Assembly: GCA_963854835.1 (NCBI GenBank)
Contig: OY978525.1
Span: 89,791,807 to 89,855,806, forward strand
Source of the DNA: Megamerina dolium
Taxonomy: Eukaryota; Arthropoda; Insecta; Diptera; Megamerinidae
Reading direction: 5' to 3'
Length of the DNA: 64,000 nt
Within the stretch, counting starts at the first letter, position 1; every line of letters begins with the position of its first letter. The translations under genes were made by a program, and so were the position numbers. Shown in pieces: positions 24,895-34,602 of the stretch. The notes beneath the pieces were generated by a model that was given only the letters and a program-made list of their open reading frames with translations, made no database searches and was not told the origin of the DNA.

Positions 24895-26119
24895 CCAATA
24901 ATGAAATTTAATATTGGATTTTGAACAAATCGATGCATAATTCATGAGCTTAATTCTTCTAATATGTCCTCCTCATTGTGCGGAACGACTTCACTTTACA
25001 GCAGATAACACGTTTAGAGTTAGTTATAAAGTGAATATTTTATAAAGAAATTCCACTCTGGTAACACAATTTATGACCAGAGCTGACTAAAACAGTAAAT
25101 TTCAAAGCTCAATCTGGTTAAAGTGACATCGTTTGATGATTTCAACGAAATGTTCCATATTGAAAGATTTAAATTCTGATGTGGACAGCATTACATATAT
25201 TTTTTTTATTTAAAAAAAAAATAAATAAACAATAGCAACAAATTAAATTGAATAAAAAATACGTTTTTCTAACTACGAACGTGTCTACATACTAGTGTGA
25301 AAATATTTAATATGGGACTCTGCTATCATAAAGGTGCAAATTATTTGACATGTGCTTAACTACATATACAAAAAACGTAATATTCAAAAATAAAAACAAC
25401 AACAACAGTAACAAAATTAAAATAATCATATTCTGCCGTACAATACTTTCCAATTAAAATGCGTAGAGCAACGGTAATGGCAATGAGTGTATACGTAAGG
25501 GAGGAGTAGCAAATAATCAAGCTTAAAATAATTTAAAATAACAACAACAATAACGAAATAATAACAACAATGGCAGTAGCGACAGTAATATAAACGTAAT
25601 TTTAACATTATTCACCTGAACACACACAGATACAGGCACATTTACACCTATATTGTACACATACACTAACAGAAATTATTTGCTTGCTGGTTTGGGGTAA
25701 CAGTGTTACTGTTGCCCTCTATGCTCAATAGAAACTTATTCGAACTGCATAAGTATAACCAGTTACAATAACAACAACAACAACATCAAATCAAATAAGA
25801 TTTTGATTAAAATGTAAGAGACTGTGTATGACTGTGTACGACCGTCTATGCATATATTGTACTATGTATGAGTGAGTGTTTATTTTGCTTGGCTTCTAGG
25901 ATGGAATTCATTAAGCTGCCGCTCGCGTTATTTTTCTTCCTTTTTGCCATTTTGTTGTTGCTTTCTGTTTCATACTTTCTACTTATGTTTTTATATGTTT
26001 ATACATATTTGCTTATGAATATGTTGATGCGTGTCTACATGTTCTTGTGTATGTGTTTATGTTGCGCATTTTAACAATTTCAAAATGCAAAGTGGCATGT
26101 ACCTATAACGCACTCATGT
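24895..26119. other. No recognisable gene
   Basis: AT-rich, with short CAA-rich simple-sequence patches near 25389-25405, 25540-25570 and 25770-25790. Confidence 0.45.
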
Positions 26120-26228
26120 ATATATTTCGTCTGACAAGTTTCCGGCCTAATAAAGATACACGACATTTTTCTTCGAATTAATTTTTATTTTTCAACATAG
26201 TCTCCTTGTGAGTCTACACATTTCTCTC
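26120..26228 (-). pseudogene. Mariner 3'-end fragment
   Basis: On the minus strand the codons KCVDSQGDYVEK and a stop are readable at about 26178-26221, followed by cttattaggccggaaact or a close variant. In mariner elements a K-C-V/I-x-x-x-GDYVEK ending, then a short UTR running into an inverted terminal repeat, is usual. Only the last dozen codons and the end remain. Confidence 0.7.
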
Positions 26229-26380
26229 AGCGGTATTCCAAACTACTACTATTAAACCCGCCTAAATAGAGCAATGTAAATGTAAATTCGAACAAATTCG
26301 AACAAATGCTTTCAAAATAGCAGACATCTCGATTAGTGCCCTTCAAAAGATGCAGGAATATATGTCCCAACTCTTGGTAA

Positions 26381-26747
26381 CGAGTACAGCCATATTCTTG
26401 TTGAAGAGAAAACGTATATACAAATAATAGGAATGCCAATTTTTTACCAATTGTTGATTCTGGATATTTTAACGAAAATTTAGAATTTCAAAAGAAACCA
26501 AGATGTTTACCTTCAGTAATATCAAAGCTTAAATACCCTATACATTATAATAGACTTGCACACAGCGAGTGAAGCCATATTCACGTTGAAGAGAAAACGT
26601 ATATATATATAATAGGAATGCCAATTTTTTACCAATTGCTGATTCTGGATATTGTCACGAAATTTTAGAATTGCAAAAGAAATGAAGAAGTTTACCTGCA
26701 GTAATATCAAAGCTTAAATACCCTATACATTATAATAGACTTGCACA
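26381..26747. repeat. Direct tandem duplication, about 185-bp unit
   Basis: Two adjacent units, 26381-26565 and 26566-26747, both begin cgagt and share gttgaagagaaaacgtata, aggaatgccaattttttacc and aagcttaaataccctataca. They differ at scattered sites and one small indel. No coding function is recognised. Confidence 0.88.
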
Positions 26748-27530
26748 TATAACAAAATGGTGAAGCAGTCTCTAGCCCACCTAATACCAAAAAGTCAGAA
26801 GCTTATAAGAAATATGATTTTTAAGTTTCCCATCGGAGTTTTAAAATTTATAGAGTGATTATTGCATTTTTCAAGTACCTCAATTATTCCTTTAAATTAA
26901 TTCCAAAAATCACAAGATTCTGAGTTTTTCGACGTAATATTTAGTATGCGATACCGGTATTGGAATCGCTTAGCACGCATATATCATAAATTCTAAGTAT
27001 TGTACAAGGTGTACCCACACACATAAAGAAATAATTTAATGAATTTTATCATATTTGTTCTCCCATTTCAGTTACCATAAAATGTTGCTACCTGAACTGT
27101 TATCAAAGCATAGATACATACCATACATACGTACGTACATACTTATGCCTGCAGACAAAAGATTTGGATAGGAACAATTTTGCTACTTGTCACAAAGAAG
27201 GTTGTATGTTGAATGTAGACAAAGATTATACAGCAGCTTCCCTAGGGTGAACACACGTGGAAATAGTCCATCATGAGATATGTACAAGAGGTGGCGGCGC
27301 AGGGAATGTTCAATTGTTCAAACCATTTCAATAGATTGATGTGAGCAGATATTTTTAAATAACCGATGTCGATGTCGCAAGAGGATTGAACTTGATATCA
27401 CAGACGAAGTGAATGAGTTGCAGACTTTTTATTGGTTACTTACAGTTGCTAGATATGGTCATGCTAATACAGCGAATTACGATGACAATATTAACTCATA
27501 CAGTGAATGACTGTACTTGCGTTTTTTGTT
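26748..27530. other. No recognisable gene
   Basis: Nothing is identified between the tandem duplication and the RNase H fragment. Confidence 0.4.
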
Positions 27531-28487
27531 AAACAGCTTCGACACCAGAATCTACACGGATGGCTCCAATATGGATTGTGGTGTCGAGGCAGGTATATAT
27601 TCCGGGAGAATGAATGTGGACAAGTCTGTGCGCCCTCCCTAGTTTGTCTAGCGTATTCCAGGAGGAAGTGTTTGCAATTGGGGAAACTTGTAGGATACTA
27701 ATCGCAGACTTCAGATTTAAGCTCAACATTGCTGTACTATCGAACAGCCAAGCTGCAGTTCAGGCCTTGAATTCAACAGTCACATCCTCATTCTTAGTGG
27801 AACAAAGCAGAAGGAGTCTCAATACACTCAGCGAACGGCACAATGTTTCACTGATCTGGGTACCGGAACATAGAGGAAACGAAAAAGCCGATGAACTGAC
27901 AAGAAGCGGATTTGCTATGCAAGAGGCTCTTGCAGAACCAGTGTTCATACCGCTGAGTCTGATTAAAAGAGCTATAAATATAAAATATCTTCAAATAGGG
28001 AATTGCAGATGGAAAAGTCTCACAAAGTGTAAGACTAGTTGGTCACTATTGCCTAGATACAATCCTTAACAAACAATACCACTGATAAACACGAACTGAA
28101 AAGTCGTCTCTAGACTGACGGCAGTCATTATTGGCTTCTGGCTCATCGGAGAACAGGGGGCCAAAGTGGGAATGTTCCACAACGATTTCTGTCACAGTTG
28201 TAACCAAGTGGAAGAAAAGGAAACGGTCTTCCACTCCCTTTGTAAATGCCCTGCCCTTTTGGAAGCAGAGAATGAACACCCTAGGTAAACCACTATTCAA
28301 TAACATCGAGGAGTTGGCGGAAATAAGTATCAGCGACCTCCCGAGATTTCTAAACAAACACAAACAACCTAACACAACAGTTGGAAGCGATGATGTGGTA
28401 ACGAATAACTATTTGGACTTATGGATGAGTCACCACTTCAACCAACCAACCAACTTATGTTATTGGCACCCGCCGCCAATGTAAATA
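27531..28487 (+). pseudogene. LINE RNase H domain and zinc-knuckle tail
   Basis: Codons RIYTDGSNMDCGVEAGIYSG at 27546-27605 open an RNase H domain of the type carried by I/LOA-group non-LTR elements. After a frame change it continues with FQEEVFAIGETC, SNSQAAVQALNS, LIWVPEHRGNEKADELT and RAINIKYLQIGNCRWKS. Another frame gives LTAVIIGFWLIGE and the Cys/His motif CHSCNQVEEKETVFHSLCKC. RNase H uses D-E-D-(H)-D residues: the first D, the E, the His and the KADE acid are present, but the usual SDSQA Asp is Asn here. With at least two frameshifts and no upstream RT, it is a 5'-truncated dead copy. This domain normally removes the RNA strand during reverse transcription. Confidence 0.85.
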
Positions 28488-29314
28488 CGCGAAAGATCGC
28501 ATGAAAAAGATTTCTAATAAATTATTTTCTTTCTTGAACTTTTGTAAAAAGTTGGGGAAATAACCTCTGTTTTTCTGTCGATATATCGATAGGCAATATA
28601 TTAGTTTTTTCCCTCCATATCTTCGACTCTATTTTCCTAATGGTTTTATCAGATCTGCAGGTTCCTTTCAATTTTGCTGCTTTATTGGTGAATTGCTTCC
28701 TCCATTTTATCGAAGTATCAGCCTGCAAAGAATTTGTAAGTAAATGTACAAATGTGCGCATATGCCCTGCAGCATATGCGCATGTGTGTCTTTGTCGCTG
28801 CTTGTTTACCAATTTTTGCTAAATTAGATTTTTATTTGTTTTTGTTTTTCGCCATATAAACACATAGCTCCTCAACCTCTTCATCTACATGTGTCTACTT
28901 GACACATAAGTATACACATATATGTACCTCAATGTATGTGATTTTTTCTTTATTTCTACTTCACCTAATCATACTTTATTTATATGCATATGTCATCTTG
29001 TGTTTCAATTCTTTTGAATTCTCTATGAGTGAGTAAATTCATTTTTTTTTCTTATAATTTGCATTTAAAATTTGTTTCATTACAATAGCAGAAGCTATAC
29101 GTAGTAGTAGTAGCGTTTACAAGAGCATCACAAAAGAAAACAATCGCAACCGTTGAAGAGGATGTCAACAAGTTGTACAAAGATAAGAATTATAGCGACA
29201 GTGTCATAATGATATACGCATATAAAATATAATAAAAAACCTTAAATAAACTTCTATGTACAATATTTTCATTTTAATTTTCGTCGTAATTTGCAGCTTT
29301 TTTTTTCATCTTCA
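28488..29314. other. No recognisable gene
   Basis: AT-rich. Short frames at 28522-28822 show no family motif. Confidence 0.4.
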
Positions 29315-30464
29315 GTTTTTATTGAATCTTTCTTTCACGAAACTAACAATAAGTTATCAAATCTTAACGCCAAAATATTTAGAGTTCTTTACCAGGGCTC
29401 AAAACTCTTTGTAAATCAAAGAATATAAAAATAATATATGATATATTTATATATAGATATGGCGTAACTTAGCTGTATAATATCTCTCTTATTCTGCAGA
29501 CGTTGATGGCCTCGGTTAAGTAGTAGGTTCCTTACGAACGGGTTACTGTGATATTCCAACTTTATTAAATAGATTACGTTGAGAAGGGATATTTCATCTT
29601 TGACTGAGGTATATTTAAATCTCTATGTATATTGCAATTTTTGACGTACCACGGTGCTCTTGTGATGGTTCTAAGTACTTTTGATTGCACCCTTTGCAGC
29701 TTTTCAACGTGATGCACTGTGATGCACTGCTCCACATTTGAATGCCATTTGTCCAAATTGGTTTTATTATTGATTTGTAAATCAGAAATTTATTCTCCGA
29801 ACGTAGTTTGTAGTTTTTATTCAACAACCAGTGCAAGGACACTTATTTGAGTCTTATTTGGACTTTTTTGGCTTCAATATGTTTATTCCATGTGAGTCTA
29901 AGGTATAAATGAATGCCAAGTTATTTAACATGGGAGTGCTGAGGATTATTTGCCCATTAATTTTGATAGGTAGGCAAGCACCTTTTCTTAGTGTGAATGT
30001 AATATGAACACATTTCGTTTCATTAACGGCAATTTTCCAATACGAAAGCTAGTTACTCAGAACGTCAAGATGTGCTTGCATGTTCGTTACAGCTGTAGTC
30101 AGAATTCCGTGTGTGCTTAAAACAGCCGTGTCATCATTGTGTTATCATTTAAAGGCATATCTGTTGTATACAAAAGATAGAAAAGCGGTCCCAACACGAT
30201 GCCTTGAGGAACGCCAGCTTGTATGTTAAAAGGTGTTGACATAAAGGATTTCTATTTTATTATGCATCTTTTGTGCAGCAGGTAATTTTGTAACACAAAG
30301 AGAGTATTTGATGACAAAATTTTCTTGATTTTATGGGTCAACCCTTCGTGCCGAACCTTGTCGAACGCTTGGGAGATGTCTAAGAAAACGGCGGTGCAGT
30401 ACTGTTTATTTCCAAACGTACTCCTGATTTGGGCTACTATGGGGTGTACTTGCAGATAGTACAA
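29315..30464 (-). pseudogene. Jockey-like LINE relic, copy J3
   Basis: The 3' end shares ttattgaatctttctt and gaaactaacaataag with copy J1 (54932-56427). Minus-strand pieces give CTAVFLDISQAFDKVRHEG (30252-30464), a motif-A block with the catalytic Asp; a GVPQGIVLGPLF-like block near 30180-30230; and then LLNKNYKLRSENKFLIYKSIIKPIWTNGIQMW (29615-29842). The order and the IYKSIIKPIWTYGIQLWG-type signature are those of jockey-clade reverse transcriptases. The frame is broken many times and the 5' part is missing beyond 30464. It is older than J1 and J2. Confidence 0.82.
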
Positions 30465-31029
30465 AAAAAAAATTGTTTGCGACTGTATTTACATAAAATA
30501 TGTTTTTTAAAATAATATAGAAAATGTCAAGTTATAATGGATTATTGGTTATTAGTCTGTATTGTTATCCGTCACCGTAAACGTATTTATAACTTTAAAA
30601 TTCCTTGTAAAATTTTGAATTGCTTTACAAGCTGTGTCTATATCGAAAATTCGCCATGTTGTTTATGCTTACGTTTTCTTCTATGTTTTCAATAGTTTCT
30701 TCCCCTAATTCACTTATTGTTTTGACTTAAATTGCAGTTCTTCTAATAACTTCCTCGCACTATTATATGCTGGAGTAAAATCCAAAACCTGGGGATCGAT
30801 ACTTTTTTCTCTTTCTGTATTTTATTGAATAACTAAATAATAACTCTTTGTGTTTAGTCACACTGATGAAATAAGAAAATGACTGGTAGTTAATGCTCTC
30901 AACTGTCAAAAAGCAAAGTAAGAATTTTTTGCTACAGGATAATATTGACAAAAGTAAAAACCTCCTGAAACATTTTCTTTTTCTCGTTTGTGAACTACAC
31001 ATTTTCGGTTCAACTACCCGTTATTTCAG
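30465..31029. other. No recognisable gene
   Basis: AT-rich, with nothing identified. Confidence 0.4.
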
Positions 31030-31330
31030 GCTTCAAATGTGGTAATCTAACGGATTTTTGTCCGATTATTTTTGGGTCCGTTGTGATGTTGAAAACCAGG
31101 AGATTGAATCAAACTTGATTTGCCTTTGCTTTATGTGAGGGTGCTGTCCTAATGAAACGGATATCGGCTGCACTTAAAATGTTTGTGTAGCCAGAGTTTT
31201 AGGTTGCTTAAAAACTGTTCGACGATAAATTTGTGCGTTCACTTTGACACCATGGTCTAAAAATTCAATGGAGAACTGCCATCAGCAACGACAGCGACTC
31301 ATACGATAATCAATGGTGATGCTTGATGCT
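31030..31330 (-). pseudogene. Tc1/mariner transposase fragment (maT-like)
   Basis: Minus-strand codons, over several shifts, read like ADGSSPLNF, then VKVNAQIYRRTVFKQ, an SHKAKAN-like stretch, and SWFSTSQRTQK before a degenerate PDLNP-like block. These recall the GVKVNAQ.Y...VL..L......F...W.FQQDSAPSHKA.....WL pattern of maT/DD37D-type transposases. The second catalytic Asp block is mostly lost. No ends are visible. The family call is from memory. Confidence 0.55.
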
Positions 31331-31742
31331 TGAGTTAAGTAGTCACGAGTATTTGTAAAAAACCACGTTCGCAACAGCTTTCGGCTTTTTCGAAGTCTAC
31401 TTTTTTGCGTCAGTGTAAATTTTTACCATTTTTGGTTTTTGTAGACATTCACATTCATATGATATTTCATCATTCGTTGCAAATTTTCATATATATTGAA
31501 ATTTATTTTTATGAAGTAAAGCTTTAAACAATTTTTTTTACAGTTTTTTGGCTTAATAACTTCCAAAGCTAATTTCTTAGTTCGAATACTTGGAAACCTG
31601 AATTTTCCTATAAATAAGTTTAGGAAAATTAAATACTCGTAAACGCTCTGAATAATTATCAAATTAAAAAAAAAAATGTACAAGGCAATTGCGAAACTCA
31701 AAATTTACATATATTATTTCTGTTTAAATAAACAAATGCCAA

Positions 31743-32040
31743 CAACCATGAGCTGTACGAGCTGTATGCCGATACAGCGGCTGCGCTGGCTAGGTCATGT
31801 CGAGCGAATGGAAGAACACGGTCCAGCTAAAAAGATGTTATATTCGGAACCCGCTGGAGGACGACGCAGAAGAGGAAGACCAAACCTCCGGTGGAAAGAC
31901 CAAGTACTGGAGAACCTGACGGCGCTTGGAATTTCTAACTGGGGCCAGCTAGCGAAGAACAGAGATGGCTGGCGAAGCATGTTATTTTCGGCCTAAATCG
32001 ATATTCGGTTGTTATAGCCACATAAGTAAGTAAGTAAGTA
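31743..32040 (+). pseudogene. 5'-truncated RTE copy E
   Basis: Contains the last 90 or so codons of the RTE protein: [14 protein letters not shown] codons in one frame, then [26 protein letters not shown] to [12 protein letters not shown]. After this come the same stop, the ggcctaaatcgatattcgg end and the taagtaag tail. A 26-bp deletion near 31773 removes the codons that join these two parts in copy A. Too short to act. The tail directly abuts the inverted-repeat unit at 32042. Confidence 0.92.
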
Positions 32041-32041
32041 A

Positions 32042-32412
32042 GGCAAAATTTATTATTTACTAAAATGTATAGATAATATAGAGAACTAAGTTTAGAAAAA
32101 CAATTATTTTAATATTTTCGTGTTTTCGGCACTGAAAGTTATTCTTTTAAGTAATCGGCTTTAGTTATTATTTGCATTTGTAATATTCATAATTTTGTTG
32201 ATTGCATACACTCAGCTAGTAAGAGTAGAATGGTTAAAAATCAATTTAAGTTGATACAAATAGAATTGCATACAAGAACAACAATTGTTTATGTTTTGAG
32301 AATTTAATATAGCTTCGGAAAGATATTTTGAATTTTTGTTGTTCTAAGATAAATCCATATTTAAAAAAATATACTTATATTCTATACATTTTAGTAAATA
32401 ATAAATTTTGCC
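32042..32412. repeat. 371-bp unit with perfect 32-bp inverted ends
   Basis: The sequence at 32042-32073 (starts ggcaaaatttattattta, ends tgtataga) is exactly reverse-complemented at 32381-32412. The interior is AT-rich and non-coding. This is the layout of a MITE, but no clear target duplication is seen; the left end coincides with the RTE tail. Confidence 0.8.
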
Positions 32413-32601
32413 GCAAGTTTTCTTCCTATTGTTTCACGATGATATATAAACTCTAATATGTTTTACAGATTTTCAATATGCTAATTGAGTTTCAACAATT
32501 TCACAGATTTACGAAGACTCAGATAAATGTGTCCTTATGATGATATATATACAAGTAAAGGGTTATCCATTTTGCGGTTTCAAAAGTAAATGTAAATAAA
32601 A

Positions 32602-32964
32602 AAAAAAATAAAAAAAATAAATATGTGGCACTTAAAGCCCCAAAGGGCTCATTGGCCGAGCTTCTCTTCTATTACTGTTGTGCGTCTTAAATTTTGGACA
32701 GTACTAGAATGGACCTACTTATTTTAGCCGGTTCCGAACGGCAGAACACTTGTGACATCACTTTTTCTGAGCTTTGTCACAGAGTTCTTTAAGAAGCTTT
32801 TTCATGGAAAGTTGTTACTGTCGGAAGAATTGCCAATTGCTTACCGACAGGTGAGTACCGTTCGAAAGAAAAATCTTTTCGATATTAAATTTTTAAATGC
32901 ATCAGCCGGGTATTGAACCACGACCTACAGATCAGAAGGCGAACACACTAACCACTGAGCTACG
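32602..32964 (-). repeat. Full-length tRNA-derived SINE, copy S4
   Basis: Flanked by aaatgtaaataaaa at 32588-32601 and 32965-32978 (14-bp target duplication). On the minus strand it begins with a tRNA-like head gggtgccgtagctcagtggt, with A-box-like tagctcagtgg and B-box-like ggttcaatacc, giving an internal RNA polymerase III promoter. A body of about 290 bp follows, then a T/A-rich (attt)n tail. It has no coding capacity and would depend on a LINE. It sits just inside the left inverted end of mariner M1, so it is younger than M1. Confidence 0.92.
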
Positions 32965-33071
32965 GCACCCACCAAATGTAAATAAAACACATATAAAATA
33001 TTTTTTATCATGATATATCTTTTTTAATATAAAGTTTGAACGTTGACATTATGTGTGAAATACTACATCAT

Positions 33072-34049
33072 TTAAATGACCACCACACGAATTGTTGCAA
33101 GCATCGATTCTTTTGAGGTAATTTTCGACCACTTTTTACACATATTGGGCGGTATCTCAGCCATAACGTGACGAATGTTGGTTTTTAGATGCTCAAGAGT
33201 TAAACGTGCATAAACACGGTCTTTCGAGTAGCCCCACAAAAAAAAGTCAAGCGGTGTCAAATCGCATGATCTTGGTGGCCACTTGATATCGCCACGACGA
33301 GAAATTACGCGGCCAGAAAATTTCACTTGCAATTAAGCCATATTCGCTCGAGTTGTGTGGCATGTGGCACCGTCTTGTTGAAACCACATATTCTCTAAGT
33401 CGTATTCTTCAATAGCAGGCAAAAAAAGTCGGTTATCATATGACCATAACGCTCCGAATTGACGGTGACAGTCGTTCCATCGTCGTTTTCGAAGAAGTAA
33501 GGTCCAATCACACCTCCGGACCAAAGAGCGCACCAAGCAGTGACTTTTGGTGGATATAGTGGCCTCTCTTCGATTACTTGAGGATTCTCAGAACCCCAAA
33601 TACGACAATTTTGTTTGTTAACATACCCACCGAGTGAGAAATATGCTTCGTCGCTGAAGAAAATTTTGTTCGAAAAATCGCCGTCCACCGCCTGTTGTTC
33701 AAGCACCCATTCGACGTATCTACGACGTTGTGAATGGTCAGCTGGCTTCAGTTGTGTTGTTAGCTGGATTTTATATGGATGTAGGTGTAGATCCAAATGC
33801 AAAATACGCCATAATGTGCCGTAAGACCTGTGCATCATCGGTGGTACGATGATGCACAGGCCTTACAATATCTGTAACCGATCCAGTCTCTTCATATTTC
33901 TTCACAATTTTGCCAATTGCTTGCGTAGTTGGACAATTATGTAAACCATAATCTCCTCTTAAAGCACGATATGTGGCTGTGGCAGAATCACCATTTTTGT
34001 AGTAGGTTTTTACAATTTTAATGCGTTGTGCGATAGTTAAGCGATCCAT
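33072..34049 (-). pseudogene. DD41D mariner transposase, disabled
   Basis: Starts at MDRLTIAQRIKIVKTYYKNGD (34049), a helix-turn-helix DNA-binding region to about residue 60. The catalytic part shows KIFFSDEAYFSLGGYVNKQNCRIWG (first Asp), VTAWCALWSGGVIGPYFF, WFQQDGATCHTTRANMA (second Asp) and SCDLTPLDFFLWGYSKD (third Asp). I count 41 residues between the second and third Asp, the DD41D spacing described for the Ceratitis rosa element. Defects: roughly 40 residues missing between VHHR and GTLWRILHLD, replaced by a 20-bp inverted repeat (33821-33866); an in-frame TAA 12 residues after the QQDG Asp; and one-base shifts near the C-terminus. It is inactive. Confidence 0.9.
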
Positions 34050-34278
34050 TTTCGCAAATGTCAGACTTTGAACTGAAAAAGAAAGAAATTGTTTTAACAA
34101 CTCAGTTTGACAGATGTCGAATTCTAGCCCTATACTTTTGAAACCGCGAAATGGATAACCCTTTATGTACAAGTATGTACTTCAATAAATCTGTAGATAT
34201 ATACAAACTCACTTATCAATTTCTATTTAGATATTATGAATATTTTGAATCAGCTTACTCAATAGAGTTTGAAAAATG

Positions 34279-34602
34279 GCCTTACAGTCGGCTGGGGCCG
34301 ACCAAATTATACCCTGCATATGTAGGGGTATATATAAAAAGTTTGCTCGTATATCCATCCATTTCTTCCACTACTTTGTATAGGAGCTACATTTTTTTAA
34401 TAGGAGCTACATTAAGAAAAGAGGTAGCCTCACCAATTTTTGAGGAATAATTTCTGCCTATAATACTAAACTACCTAGGTTGCAATGGGTTGACCTAGGC
34501 GTATTATTTAGTAAGTTATGGGTGTTTTAATGTTTAAGATAAATCCGAGATTTTGTACGGAAGCTATATAAAAAGTGGGCGTGGCTTACCTCTTTCTTGT
34601 AT
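34279..34602 (+). repeat. Family-R repeat copy R4, left part
   Basis: Carries the hairpin gtcggctggggccgac (34287-34302) and ttataccctgcatatg, then the cgtatatccatccatttctt block. It ends in a plus-strand aagtgggcgtggct block at the RTE insertion point. The right part of the same repeat resumes near 38940. Together they show that an RTE inserted into a pre-existing family-R copy. Confidence 0.88.

Larger units (their letters stand above)
32558..34162 (-). mobile_element. DD41D (rosa-like) mariner, near-complete, copy M1
   Basis: Inverted ends at 32558-32588 and 34132-34162 match over 31 bp with one mismatch. They start aagggttatccattt and are flanked by TA dinucleotides (32556-32557 and 34163-34164), the Tc1/mariner target. 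Removing the SINE and its duplicated target leaves about 1.23 kb, a normal size for the superfamily. The transposase gene inside is disabled. Confidence 0.92.
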
